This document shows, piece after piece, positions 32,479-41,345 of a stretch of 64,000 nt of DNA (its first letter is position 1; every line of letters begins with the position of its first letter). Origin of the DNA: GWB1-39-12 sp964435575 (GTDB lineage Bacteria; Patescibacteriota; Microgenomatia; UBA8517). Location: the NCBI GenBank assembly GCA_964435575.1, contig CAYSZS010000002.1, positions 1-64,000 of the forward strand, read 5' to 3'. The translations under genes and the position numbers were made by a program. The notes beneath the pieces were generated by a model. The model ran no database searches. It was not told the DNA's origin and was given only the letters and a program-made list of their open reading frames with translations.

Positions 32479-34761
32479 TTAGAGCTTATCAACCACCTCT
32501 TTTTCTGCTTCCATTATTACTTTTCGGGTTGTATTGACCGCGTCAGGATTCACCGAGATAGAAGTTATTCCGTATTTAACCAATTTTTTAACCAAATCTT
32601 CGTACTCAGATGGTGCTTGTCCGCAGATTGAGGAGGTTACGCCATGCTTGTTGCATTTTTTAATTACGCGCCTTAAGGACCAATTGACAACCGGAGATCT
32701 TTCGTTAAAGGCGCTGGCTACTTCGGCGTTATCACGATCGGTTCCCGTCAAAAGCATTGTCAGGTCATTTGAGCCTATCGACACTCCGTCAATTCCTACC
32801 TTAATAAATTCTTCGATCAAGATTACATTAGTTGGAATTTCGACCATCATCCAGAATTTAAAAGTGGTTGAGGCAAAAAGTCCTTCGGCAGCCACAAGTC
32901 TTCTTACCTGTGATAATTCTTCGGGTGATCGGACAAAAGGGACCATTAACCAAAGATTTTTATATTTATCCCGAACTTTTTTTATAGCCGTGAGTTCTAA
33001 GTTAAAAACGTCTGGACTGGCGATGTATCTGAAAGCACCTCGAAATCCAAGCATAGGATTGGGTTCGATCGGTTCCCAATTAGCTCCACCGGGAAGAGAC
33101 CGATATTCATTGGTCTTGAAATCAGTGGCTCTATAGACTACTGGTCTGGGATAAAATGCTTTACAAAACGTTTCCAGATCGTTTGCGAGTTTCTCTACAA
33201 AATGACCCTGGGTTTTTTTCTTTATTGCTTCTTTGGGGTGAATCCCAATGTTTGCAATCATAAATTCGGCCCGTAAAAGCCCGACTCCGTCAACGTTTAA
33301 TTTAGACATCTCTACCGCCAGCTCTTTTTCTGCCAGGTTGATGTAGAGTTTTGTTGCGGTTTTGCCTTTAATTTCCTCTTCAACTACCTCTTTTTTTTCT
33401 ATTTTTATCTTCCCCCCGAGGTAAATAAGTCCTCTTTCTCCGTCAACAGTGACTACTGTTTCATCTTTCAATCGCTTGGTTGCCTCTTTGGTTCCGACAA
33501 CGCAGGGTATTCCTAATTCTCTTGAAACGATGGCGGCGTGAGAAGTCATCCCGCCCTCGTCGGTTATAATTGCCGAGGCCTTTTTCATTGCAGGTACATA
33601 ATCCGGTGAAGTCATCGGAGCGACCAATACATCTTTGTTTTTAACTTTATTAATTTCTTTTGGGCTAGAGAGAACTTTGACGGGGCCTGTTCCTATGCCG
33701 GGGCTTGCTCCTACTCCTGTTAATACGGGAACTTCCGCTATTTTTATTTTTTTATCGTCGGTTATATCGATGGTTACTTTTGTTTCTCCCGCTTTTCCTA
33801 GCGCAGTAACCGGTCTTGTTTGAACGATATATAGGTTTTGACCATCTTTGGCCCACTCTATATCTTGAGGAAAATAATAATGCTTTTGCAGGCGCTCGGC
33901 GAGTTTGGCCAATTTGATGATTTCATTGTCATTTAGTTTGGGTTTGTCGCTTAATCTTTCCGGAACACCGCTTTCTATGTTTTTTCCACCCTTTTTAATT
34001 AGCTGAATCTTCTGATCAGAAATCTCTTTTGAGAGAATTGAAAAGGTGTCTTTTTGAACGACATACCTGTCTGGAACAACAGACCCTTGGACAATCATTT
34101 CTCCCAGTCCCCAAACGGATTCAATTACGATTCTATCCTTATCACTTGTAACCGGATCTATTGAAAACATTACTCCGGAGACTTCTGACTGAATCATCTT
34201 TTGGACAATGACTGAAATTTTTACTTTTGAATGAGAGATTTTATTCTGTTCACGATAAAAAATTGCCCGTGCTGTAAAAAGTGACGCCCAGCAGTCTCTG
34301 ACTGCGACTAAAAGATTTGCGTCACCCTTTACATTCAAAAAGGTTGCCTGTTGGCCGGCGAATGAGGCGCCTGGTAAGTCCTCGGCAGTTGCCGAAGATC
34401 GAACGGCAACCAGAGCCGATTTAAATATCCCCGACAGCTTCTTATAAGCTTGAATAACATCGCGGGAAACTTCTTCTGGAATTAGACTCGTTGTAATAAT
34501 TTTTTCGATTCTTTTTGAGGCTTCTTGAAGTTGTTCGGCTTCATTGATGTCAGTTTTTTCTATGAGATCGTTAATTTTTTTGGAAATTTGGTTTTTTTCC
34601 AAAAAGGCATCATATGCGGAAACAGTTATTGCAAAACCAGGAGGTACAGGAAAACTTGCTTGTGTCATCTCGCCAAGATTTGCTCCTTTGCCCCCGACTG
34701 AAGGAATATCGTCTTTATCAATGTCTTTGAAGAATTTAATTAAGGGTTGTTGGGCAGCCAT
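32479..34761 (-). CDS. ppsA: Phosphoenolpyruvate synthase
   Basis: Makes PEP from pyruvate and ATP through a phosphohistidine. The 760-aa protein has the N-terminal ATP-binding domain (DIPSVGGKGANLGEMTQ; AVRSSATAEDLPGASFAGQQ), the swivelling domain with catalytic His in GGMTSHAAIVSRELGIPCVVGT (in two parts), and the C-terminal barrel with GSNDLTMLLTGTDRD and active-site Cys in SICGQAP. The start at 34761 matches the family N-terminus; a TATCAT box is 8 bases upstream, and a longer possible leader begins near 34966. First gene of the ppsA-eno-gpmI operon. Confidence 0.96.
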   Translation of the reverse strand: MAAQQPLIKFFKDIDKDDIPSVGGKGANLGEMTQASFPVPPGFAITVSAYDAFLEKNQISKKINDLIEKTDINEAEQLQEASKRIEKIITTSLIPEEVSRDVIQAYKKLSGIFKSALVAVRSSATAEDLPGASFAGQQATFLNVKGDANLLVAVRDCWASLFTARAIFYREQNKISHSKVKISVIVQKMIQSEVSGVMFSIDPVTSDKDRIVIESVWGLGEMIVQGSVVPDRYVVQKDTFSILSKEISDQKIQLIKKGGKNIESGVPERLSDKPKLNDNEIIKLAKLAERLQKHYYFPQDIEWAKDGQNLYIVQTRPVTALGKAGETKVTIDITDDKKIKIAEVPVLTGVGASPGIGTGPVKVLSSPKEINKVKNKDVLVAPMTSPDYVPAMKKASAIITDEGGMTSHAAIVSRELGIPCVVGTKEATKRLKDETVVTVDGERGLIYLGGKIKIEKKEVVEEEIKGKTATKLYINLAEKELAVEMSKLNVDGVGLLRAEFMIANIGIHPKEAIKKKTQGHFVEKLANDLETFCKAFYPRPVVYRATDFKTNEYRSLPGGANWEPIEPNPMLGFRGAFRYIASPDVFNLELTAIKKVRDKYKNLWLMVPFVRSPEELSQVRRLVAAEGLFASTTFKFWMMVEIPTNVILIEEFIKVGIDGVSIGSNDLTMLLTGTDRDNAEVASAFNERSPVVNWSLRRVIKKCNKHGVTSSICGQAPSEYEDLVKKLVKYGITSISVNPDAVNTTRKVIMEAEKEVVDKL

Positions 34762-34971
34762 AATAAATAATGATACTAATAATTCGAATAATGCCAATGC
34801 ATACTAATAGGTGCAAATATTATTTCGTAAGTAGGTAGCGGTAACGAAACCCGTATCGTAAAAATCGTCTTACGTCTTACGTAACCGAAACAGGCATCCT
34901 AACCCTAACCGCTAGACTATTTATTCGTATCCATTCGCAGCATTCGCATAAATTCGCAGATTAGCATTATA
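34762..34971 (-). promoter_or_regulatory. Structured leader or tRNA-like remnant upstream of ppsA
   Basis: Minus strand: TATAAT at 34966-34971, then several near-copies of ATTCGCA (34932-34957 region), then TAGCGGT pairing with ACCGCTA over ~70 bases, with inner CGTAA/TTACG. The part GTCTAGCGGTTAGG..ATGCC resembles a tRNA-Glu/Asp D arm, but no acceptor or T stem can be completed. It is either a decayed tRNA or a regulatory leader of ppsA; no reading frame. Confidence 0.4.
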
Positions 34972-35031
34972 CTAAACCACTATATCACAAAACCTTAGTT
35001 ATAAATCAAGAAGCATATCGAGAATGAATTA

Positions 35032-36090
35032 TTACCTAGACAACCTTTCTTTGAAATAATCTACCCAAGGGATTTCTAAAGGATCTTCATTATATAATTT
35101 TGCCAGGTAATATGAAATAAAAGATCCGAGAATAAATACTTCAAATAGCTGTTTTAACCTTGTATCCGAACGGGGGCTATAGAGAAGGTAGTCATAACCA
35201 TTTTTGTTTACGACTTCAGATGTTATTTTATATCTTTTTTGGACTTTTTCCGAATAAAGACTCGAGTTAAAAAAAAGGAATTTAAGGCCCCCTTTAATTT
35301 TAGCAGGGTTTTTAAGGCCTTCCAATAAATGGTGGTTAAGCTCTGGAATATCAAAGAGTGTCGAAAAAGTCTTTGAATTTTCGTTAAATTGATTTTTTAT
35401 AGCATGGGCTATGCCGTATAAATGCTCGGAAGCAATTATTACCGGAACATAGTTTTTAAGACTAGCTGCAAGTTTATAAGACAGATTTTTATCTGTATCG
35501 ATATTTTCATGAAACTCCGTTAAGAATTCGTACATAGAGTTAATGGCCTCATCAATATCTTCTCTATCGATTGAAATGAATCCTAACTTATGAAATAAGG
35601 AAAAATAGGAGCCGATAGAATAGCCCAAAGACATTCGGGGTTCTTTTGAGGGATTATTTATTGGGTTAAAGATATAGGCAGGAATATTATCTTTTTTGGC
35701 TAGTTCGGAGAGTTTTCCTCCTGTTGTTATACAAAGAATTTTGGCATTTCTCTTCAAGGCGTCGAATGTGGCGTTAAGAGTTTCTTCCGTATTACCTGAG
35801 TAGGAATAGGATATGACAAGCGTATTTTTATTGACGTAGTTTGGAAGATGATACTCTGTATAAATTTCAATAGGGAGTCTTATTTTATCTACGATGAAAG
35901 AGTCTATGATTCTTGCGCCAAGAGCGCTACCTCCCATGCCGCTGACGACGACATTGTCAACGTTTTTATAATCTTCCGGGATATATAAAGTATCAATTTC
36001 TTCCCAAGCTTGCTTTAGTTGAAGCGGATAAGCGCGAATAGTATCTGCAACTAATTTATATTTTTGGTCAAGTAACTTTGCCTTGGACAT
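35032..36090 (-). CDS. Bifunctional phosphoglucose/phosphomannose isomerase
   Basis: Interconverts fructose 6-phosphate with glucose 6-phosphate and mannose 6-phosphate. The 352-aa protein is of the archaeal/CPR SIS-domain type: GMGGSALGARIIDSF (about 51-65), SYSYSGNTEET (about 94-104), ITTGGKL, and the C-terminal NHHLLEG with catalytic Glu/His positions. It sits with phosphohexomutase and ppsA-eno-gpmI, a sugar-phosphate cluster. An operator-like sequence shared with the PaaX-like regulator lies ~150 bp upstream. Confidence 0.93.
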   Translation of the reverse strand: MSKAKLLDQKYKLVADTIRAYPLQLKQAWEEIDTLYIPEDYKNVDNVVVSGMGGSALGARIIDSFIVDKIRLPIEIYTEYHLPNYVNKNTLVISYSYSGNTEETLNATFDALKRNAKILCITTGGKLSELAKKDNIPAYIFNPINNPSKEPRMSLGYSIGSYFSLFHKLGFISIDREDIDEAINSMYEFLTEFHENIDTDKNLSYKLAASLKNYVPVIIASEHLYGIAHAIKNQFNENSKTFSTLFDIPELNHHLLEGLKNPAKIKGGLKFLFFNSSLYSEKVQKRYKITSEVVNKNGYDYLLYSPRSDTRLKQLFEVFILGSFISYYLAKLYNEDPLEIPWVDYFKERLSR

Positions 36091-36236
36091 AATTCATACT
36101 AGCCATTTATTCCTAAAATTTCAAGATAAAAAGTTAGTTTAGTAGTTTAAAAGATACATGAGCTTTGTTTATTTATAGGGTGAACTATTAAATTTAAATG
36201 ATTCTTACTTAATATAAAATATTCAACTATTATGAC

Positions 36237-36264
36237 ACGATCGTTTAATTTTAGTTGATCGTAA
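36237..36264. promoter_or_regulatory. Operator-like repeat, copy 1
   Basis: ACGATCGTT, AT-rich centre, AGTTGATCGTAA. Nearly the same 28-bp sequence as 37047-37074. It lies just after the PaaX-like gene and 147 bp upstream of the PGI/PMI start codon. Confidence 0.6.
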
Positions 36265-36270
36265 ATCTAT

Positions 36271-37032
36271 CTAAAGCGTTTTATTTATAAGTCTGAGTGC
36301 GTTTTCCCTTGACCAGTGTTTGGGTAATAGATCCTTAGGAAGATGTGGGTCGGTTGATAAAGTTTCCACGTATATTTGAATAGCACTGGTAATAAGTTTT
36401 TTTCTTTTGTAATTTTTGGCTCGCGATGCAACCTTTATTTTATTTACTACTTTTTCGTAATTTTTATTTATCTTTTTTAAATCCCATATTTTTTCAACTA
36501 AAGGCATAATTTTCCCGGCTAAAATCTTTTTTGCAGAAAGCACAAAAACACTATCACCCAAACCGTGAAGTTCGAGGAACTCCCGTAAATCCTCTTCAAA
36601 ATGGTAAGGGTTTATCCATACAGATTTTTGCATCATTCCAAAACCTAACTCGATAAGCTTTGTTCTTAGCAGATCCCTCGCCTTTCTTTGTTTTTCCGGA
36701 ATATCAAATACTGCAATCATGAAATATCCATCCCATTTTTGATTTTTATAATGCAGCCTAAATTTCCTTTTTAATTTTTTATTACCGGAAGAGGTAAGTA
36801 TAAGGTACGCTCTACCGTGTTCATCAACTTTTCTTTCTATATCCCCGACGGAAAGCATATCCGAAACCTCTGTCAAGTAGCTGGTTTTCTTATATCTGGA
36901 AGGTATAAACCCGTATCGATTTTGCATTGCCGAAGGCAAAAATCCTCCTACCAGGCGAACTTCATCGAATAATTCACCGGAAAAAGCAGCGCTAATTAGA
37001 ATATAATCCCTCAACCTCAAAAGTTTTCCCAC
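36271..37032 (-). CDS. PaaX-like transcriptional regulator with Cas2-like domain
   Basis: 253-aa DNA-binding protein of the PaaX type. An N-terminal winged-helix part (about 1-95, LYLLTSSGNKKLKRK-like end) is followed by a Cas2-like ferredoxin fold (WDGYFMIAVFDIPEKQRKAR, then LRTKLIELGFGMMQKSVWIN) and a basic C-terminal helix bundle. CPR genomes carry many such proteins. The start is GTG at 37032. The same 28-bp sequence lies at its promoter (37047) and just past its stop (36237), which suggests autoregulation and control of the downstream PGI/PMI gene. The ligand is unknown. There is no CRISPR array, so Cas2 activity is unlikely. Confidence 0.82.
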   Translation of the reverse strand: MGKLLRLRDYILISAAFSGELFDEVRLVGGFLPSAMQNRYGFIPSRYKKTSYLTEVSDMLSVGDIERKVDEHGRAYLILTSSGNKKLKRKFRLHYKNQKWDGYFMIAVFDIPEKQRKARDLLRTKLIELGFGMMQKSVWINPYHFEEDLREFLELHGLGDSVFVLSAKKILAGKIMPLVEKIWDLKKINKNYEKVVNKIKVASRAKNYKRKKLITSAIQIYVETLSTDPHLPKDLLPKHWSRENALRLINKTL

Positions 37033-37046
37033 TCAACTTTTTTACT

Positions 37047-37074
37047 ACGATCGTTATTTAAAAGTTGATCGTAA
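37047..37074. promoter_or_regulatory. Operator-like repeat, copy 2, at the PaaX-like promoter
   Basis: ACGATCGTT..AGTTGATCGTAA; TACGATC and GATCGTA form a perfect 7-base dyad 14 bases apart. It lies 15 bases before the GTG start, covering the likely promoter. Confidence 0.65.
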
Positions 37075-37133
37075 TATTAATAATACCACGTCAGAGTAAC
37101 CGATGTTGTAAATTAGTGAAGATCCTAAGTTGT

Positions 37134-37937
37134 TTATGATACTATGTCTATTATTCGATCCAGAATCCTGTGGTTATTTGAGGCAATAATGCCATTAAAA
37201 AAATTTCTGTTCAAACTCTTACCTCTCGAGTCAGTTATTAACGCACCTGCTTCTTGGGCTACAAATAAGCCGGGTGCAAAGTCATGCCATTTTGGAGGAT
37301 TACTTAAGTTTACGTATGCTTCTATTCCCCCTTGGGCAAGCCAGCAAAGGCCTGTATTTTCATCGGACAAAGACCTCAGTCTATATGTCTTTTTACCGAT
37401 TTCTGATAGCCTTTTGTAAGCGTTCTCATAGTTTTCTCTATTACGATGGTATAAGGGAAGATAGCAAAATATAAAGGAATCCTCCAGTTTTTGGATTGAA
37501 GATACTTTTATACTTTTTCCGTTTAAAAAACTTCCAGTACCTTTTGCGGCACTAAATAGACTTTCTTCGAAGGGCCTATAAACAACCGAAACAAGGAGCT
37601 CGTTTTTATATTCCAAGGCCATTGAGAAATTCCAAAGAGGAATGCCTCGTATATATTCTTTTGTGCCGTCCAAAGGGTCAATAATCCAGCGAAAGTCAGA
37701 AAGTTTGTTTATTTCACCTTTTTCTTCGGACAGGATACTATGATCAGGAAAATTTCTGGTTATCTCGTTGATCACAAATTTTTCCGAAGCCAAATCCGTA
37801 GAAGTTACTATGTCTTTTCGATCTTTATATTTAACAATCCTGACTTTCTTTTGCTCTTTAAGAAGTATTTTTCCCGCTTCTTTTGCTAATTTTGTAGAAA
37901 ATTCAAGAAAATCAATTAAATTTTGTTTAGAAAGCAT
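37134..37937 (-). CDS. Inositol-monophosphatase-family phosphatase
   Basis: 267-aa Mg2+-dependent, Li+-sensitive type phosphatase. The motifs are SEEKGE (about 70-75, metal Glu), WIIDPLDGTKEYIRGIP (about 84-100, metal Asp residues) and WHDFAPG (about 217-223). Substrates in the family include inositol phosphates, PAP (CysQ) and histidinol phosphate; the sequence alone does not choose. It is the last gene of an operon with the phosphohexomutase (9 bp gap) and holA. Confidence 0.9.
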   Translation of the reverse strand: MLSKQNLIDFLEFSTKLAKEAGKILLKEQKKVRIVKYKDRKDIVTSTDLASEKFVINEITRNFPDHSILSEEKGEINKLSDFRWIIDPLDGTKEYIRGIPLWNFSMALEYKNELLVSVVYRPFEESLFSAAKGTGSFLNGKSIKVSSIQKLEDSFIFCYLPLYHRNRENYENAYKRLSEIGKKTYRLRSLSDENTGLCWLAQGGIEAYVNLSNPPKWHDFAPGLFVAQEAGALITDSRGKSLNRNFFNGIIASNNHRILDRIIDIVS

Positions 37938-37946
37938 TATTAGAAA

Positions 37947-39290
37947 TCAGTCTCTTTTAATAATATCTTTAACCAAACTGGTGCCTTTTTGGAAAAGAGA
38001 TTCTGCTTTAGTTTCTGAATCACTTTCGGTAAAAATCCTGAACTCGGGTGCATTTTGGGAAGAACGGAAAAGAATCCATGTTGTTTGGTCGAGCCACATT
38101 TTTAATCCATCTCTTTCATCTATCTTGATTGCTTTAAATCTTGATTTAGCTTCCTTTAAAATAACGTCTTGCTGTTCCCATTTATATTGAATTTTATCCT
38201 TAAAAGAGTAAAACTTAGGTAACTCCGAAATAAGTTTACTTAAGGATTTGTTTTTCTTTTTCAATATGTTTAAAAGTTTAATCGTTGTCGAACCACCATC
38301 TCTTGTCATTAATATTTCAGGGAAAATACATCCACCGTTTGGTTCAAATCCAATGGCGCTACCTGTCGTTTTCATCTTTTCTATAACATAAGGTGCTCCT
38401 ACTTTAGTGCGATAAACCTTTTTTTCTAAATGGTCAACAACTTGTGAAGTACTTATTGGCGTGACTACGGAATCGCCTTTTATATATTTTGCAATCAAAG
38501 TTGCGGAATAATCCCCGGGTATAAATTCAGAATTTTCGTCAACAAAAACTACCCTGTCGCCATCAGCGTCGTAGCCTATGCCAAAATCCGCTTTCTCTTT
38601 TTTAACCGTCATTATCAATCCCATCATGTCAGGTTTATGCTCCGTGTCTCTTGCGTAAAACTCTCCCTGTATAGTTGTATTTTGCTCAATGACATTAATT
38701 CCGAGCCTTTTTAGTACATATGGCATCGTGTCAGATTGTGCTCCATCGCCTGCGTCCACAACTACTTTCCAGTTAGGGAAACTCCCGTTTGCTAATTTAA
38801 CCAACATTTCTAGATATTCGTCTTTTGCGCGATTTTCGTTATGGATTTCGTATTCTTCACCTTCCTTAAATATAACTTTGTCTTTTAAAGAAGCATAAAT
38901 ACTTTCGATTTCTTTCTCGTGCTTTTTTAGAATTTCTTCGTTAAAAGCAAAAAATTTAATACCATTTAAATTTGCTTGAATATGACTTCCAGAAACCATA
39001 ATTGAAGATGAGTAATAATCACTTACAAGAAGTACAAAGCACATAGAAGGAACAGAAGTGGCTCCCTGGTCATAAACTTCTCTTCCCTCGTTAGTTAGTC
39101 CAGCTTCAATAGCCTCTTTAATACGGGGACTTGAACCTCTTGGATCCATTCCAGTTGCAACCGCGCCTTCTTCTCCGTTTTGAGTTAGAAATTTTGCGAA
39201 AGTTCTGCCGATGTCAAAGCAAAACTGGTTAGTAAAAAGTTTTTCCGAATCGCCTCTAATTCCGCTTGTGCCGAATAATCCTCTTGTCAT
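37947..39290 (-). CDS. Phosphomannomutase/phosphoglucomutase
   Basis: Alpha-D-phosphohexomutase moving a phosphate between C1 and C6 of glucose or mannose. The 447-aa protein begins LFGTSGIRG, carries the active-site Ser loop as MVSGSHIQANLNGIKF (canonical TASHNP is altered but Ser-His remain), the Mg2+ loop DADGDR, the sugar loop GFEPNGGCIF and a C-terminal phosphate loop (RSSQNAPEFRI). The frame also opens one codon earlier at TTG; I use the ATG. With the isomerase at 35032 it would link fructose-6-phosphate to sugar-nucleotide synthesis. Confidence 0.93.
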   Translation of the reverse strand: MTRGLFGTSGIRGDSEKLFTNQFCFDIGRTFAKFLTQNGEEGAVATGMDPRGSSPRIKEAIEAGLTNEGREVYDQGATSVPSMCFVLLVSDYYSSSIMVSGSHIQANLNGIKFFAFNEEILKKHEKEIESIYASLKDKVIFKEGEEYEIHNENRAKDEYLEMLVKLANGSFPNWKVVVDAGDGAQSDTMPYVLKRLGINVIEQNTTIQGEFYARDTEHKPDMMGLIMTVKKEKADFGIGYDADGDRVVFVDENSEFIPGDYSATLIAKYIKGDSVVTPISTSQVVDHLEKKVYRTKVGAPYVIEKMKTTGSAIGFEPNGGCIFPEILMTRDGGSTTIKLLNILKKKNKSLSKLISELPKFYSFKDKIQYKWEQQDVILKEAKSRFKAIKIDERDGLKMWLDQTTWILFRSSQNAPEFRIFTESDSETKAESLFQKGTSLVKDIIKRD

Positions 39291-39295
39291 CAAAT

Positions 39296-39967
39296 TTATT
39301 CTAATTTGGTTGCAATAATAAAATCAAGTAAATCACTTAAGTTTCCTTGAGAAGTTTTGGATCTTACATCTGCTTCCGCCAATAAAGAAATAAGATTAGT
39401 TAATTGGAGATTAGTGAATTTATTTGCTTGGACTTTGAGTTTAACGATTCTCCACTCCGGATATGTCATACTTTTGGAGTCTACTTTTATCCAATATAAG
39501 TCTCTAACCTGCTTTGCCAAAAGGGAAAAAACAAATTCTAAAGGTTGCGTTTTTACAATTTCATGAAGAAGCAGAAGTGAATTTCTTGCATTTCTTGGAT
39601 AAAAAGAATCCAAAAACGACCAGATTAATTTTGGAAGTTTGAATTCTTCGACTTTATCTACTTTAGGTAATGAGTTGATAAATGTTTCCGTAATGGTTCC
39701 GGGGTGATATATAATTAAAGTTGTATCTAATTTATCGGCTTTTAGCTTCATAAATTTTCTAACGACCGCCCCTAAAAAAGTGATATTTTCGACGACAACC
39801 AGCTTTTCTTTTTCAAATAATGAATCAACAACCAAAGCTTCTGGAATGCTTCGGGCTGACGTAATTCTTTTGACATCCCAACCCCTTTTCTTTGCTTCCT
39901 TAATGAAAGTTAAAAGTCGTTCATAACTTTCCAATGTATTATCGCCGTGGAGAACAATTATTTTCAT
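39296..39967 (-). CDS. holA: DNA polymerase III delta subunit-like protein
   Basis: 223-aa protein resembling the clamp-loader delta subunit that opens the sliding clamp. The N-terminal part (IIVLHGDNTLESYERLLTFI; EKLVVVENITFL) has the pseudo-AAA fold seen in HolA, and the C-terminal part has ARNSLLLLHEIVKTQPLEFVF and LLAKQVRDLYWIK, the conserved collar-domain segment. It is shorter than the usual ~330 aa, mainly in the middle, as in other CPR genomes. 14 bp after the metallopeptidase-like gene and 5 bp before the phosphohexomutase. Confidence 0.8.
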   Translation of the reverse strand: MKIIVLHGDNTLESYERLLTFIKEAKKRGWDVKRITSARSIPEALVVDSLFEKEKLVVVENITFLGAVVRKFMKLKADKLDTTLIIYHPGTITETFINSLPKVDKVEEFKLPKLIWSFLDSFYPRNARNSLLLLHEIVKTQPLEFVFSLLAKQVRDLYWIKVDSKSMTYPEWRIVKLKVQANKFTNLQLTNLISLLAEADVRSKTSQGNLSDLLDFIIATKLE

Positions 39968-39981
39968 TAGAGTAATTTAAT

Positions 39982-40413
39982 TCAACGATTTTTAAACGGT
40001 CGTTCTAAAACAGTTGAACGTTGATAATGAGCGAAAAGTTCCTCTACCCTGTCGTGGAAATTTCTCTTGCCGCGCCTTCTTATATGCGGCAGTAAACTTC
40101 CTGAAAAATTTTTGGGAATATGGGCTATTTCGTGAAGTAATATTCTATCTTTTTCGCGCTCAGATAAATTATCAAATTTTTCACTTAAAACCTCAATTAT
40201 ATATGCCGGCTTTTGCTTAAGGGCAAGTTGCCAAATTTTTGACAGACCCCAGATTCTTGCATAAGCCCTTGATGAAGAATTTAGCGAACGGAAGCAATAT
40301 AGCGAAGAAGTTTTTACCCACTCTAGATTAAGTGATTTCTTTAAATGAAGTACCCTTTTTTTGATATCGGGAGCTGATTTCCACTCCACATTTACCCATT
40401 TTTTTCTTCGCAT
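39982..40413 (-). CDS. Putative metallopeptidase-fold protein (HEIAH)
   Basis: 143-aa basic protein with LLHEIAHIP near residue 97, an HExxH-like zinc motif, followed by FSGSLLPHIRRRGKRNFHDRVEELF, where a later His or Glu could be the third ligand. This resembles the small 'putative phage metallopeptidase' type found in archaea and CPR. It has no signal peptide and no separate pro-region. The first gene of the holA operon. Whether it is a protease, or a non-catalytic nucleic-acid-binding protein given its many Arg/Lys, is open. Confidence 0.6.
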   Translation of the reverse strand: MRRKKWVNVEWKSAPDIKKRVLHLKKSLNLEWVKTSSLYCFRSLNSSSRAYARIWGLSKIWQLALKQKPAYIIEVLSEKFDNLSEREKDRILLHEIAHIPKNFSGSLLPHIRRRGKRNFHDRVEELFAHYQRSTVLERPFKNR

Positions 40414-40515
40414 ACATTATAATTACTAAACGGTTATATGGTATGGTAATTCTGACTAATTATTAACAACCTAACCATTTAGCCATGTAAATATTAAGCT
40501 ATTATTCGTGTCGCG

Positions 40516-40770
40516 TTAAGTTATTTTATAAACTTCCGCGCCTTCTTTAAGTTCCTGACCAACCTTTAATCCGACGACGTCTCCTTTTTTGGCGTTTTCT
40601 ATCTGGTTGTGCTCGATTTGGATTGAAGAAACGTCTTGCTCGAATATATCTTCACCTCCTCTGACGAATTTAATTTTATCGCCGACCCCCAAGTCTGCGT
40701 CAAGTTCTACAATTGCAACGCCAATTTTATCGTAAAAATGAGTCACTTTTCCGACTTTAAAATCAGCCAT
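40516..40770 (-). CDS. Translation-factor domain-2-like beta-barrel protein
   Basis: 84-aa single-domain protein with the beta-barrel of EF-Tu domain 2 (VGKVTHFYDKIGVAIVEL; LGVGDKIKFVRGG; KKGDVVGLKVGQELKEGAEV). Small proteins of this kind occur in archaea and CPR and resemble the C-terminal domain of U32 peptidases. Role unknown. Seven bases after ruvC on the same strand. Confidence 0.75.
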   Translation of the reverse strand: MADFKVGKVTHFYDKIGVAIVELDADLGVGDKIKFVRGGEDIFEQDVSSIQIEHNQIENAKKGDVVGLKVGQELKEGAEVYKIT

Positions 40771-40776
40771 TTTCTA

Positions 40777-41274
40777 TCACCTTCTCTCTATGGACAGCGC
40801 ATGAGTTAGTGCAACCGCCAGTGCATCAGCTGCGTTATCAAAATGAGTTTTTTTATGAGCTTTGCTTTTGACTCTGTTACCCAGAATTTTTCTTACTGCT
40901 TTTTGGATGTCTTTCTTTTTGGCTCGGCCGCTACCGGCAATCACTTTCTTTATCGTTCCTGGAGCATATTCAACCACCCTAATTTTAGTTTTTGAGGCAG
41001 CCAGAAGTAGTACTCCCTGAGCCTGTCCCACGGCTATTGCGGTTTTTGCATTAGTCGCGAAAAAGATTTTTTCCATAGCAAAAAGATCGGGTGAGGTTCT
41101 TTTAATTAAGGAAAGAGTTTCTTTGTAAATTACTTCCAGTCGTTTTTCGTAAAATGCGTTTTTATCCGTTTCAATAAGCCCCCAACCAACTACATTTGTT
41201 TTTCCGTTCCCATCCGACTCGACCAGTCCGTAGCCTGTTGTCGCCGTACCGGGATCTATTCCGAGTATTAACAT
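40777..41274 (-). CDS. ruvC: Holliday-junction resolvase RuvC
   Basis: Cleaves Holliday junctions in homologous recombination. The 165-aa protein has the catalytic Asp in GIDPGTATTGYG (about 5-16), Glu in FAMEKIFF (about 67) and the C-terminal HFDNAADALAVALTH with two Asp residues. Size and motifs are normal. ruvA and ruvB are not in the window. Confidence 0.96.
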   Translation of the reverse strand: MLILGIDPGTATTGYGLVESDGNGKTNVVGWGLIETDKNAFYEKRLEVIYKETLSLIKRTSPDLFAMEKIFFATNAKTAIAVGQAQGVLLLAASKTKIRVVEYAPGTIKKVIAGSGRAKKKDIQKAVRKILGNRVKSKAHKKTHFDNAADALAVALTHALSIERR

Positions 41275-41345
41275 TAAACTAATTATAGCAACTTTAAAGA
41301 AAAATTACTCCAGTACCAGAAAATCCCACGTTTCGCTAGAAGACT

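Noticed and set aside
34885..34915. Telomere-like TTAGGG repeat
   Set aside because: Only two units on the minus strand and embedded in a tRNA-like fold; chance or D-arm duplication is enough.
34862..34925. Functional tRNA-Glu on the minus strand upstream of ppsA
   Set aside because: Only the D-arm-like part matches; acceptor, anticodon and T stems cannot be paired.
36271..37032. Cas2 protein as evidence for a CRISPR system
   Set aside because: The Cas2-like fold is part of a PaaX-type regulator with an N-terminal winged helix; no array or other cas gene in the window.
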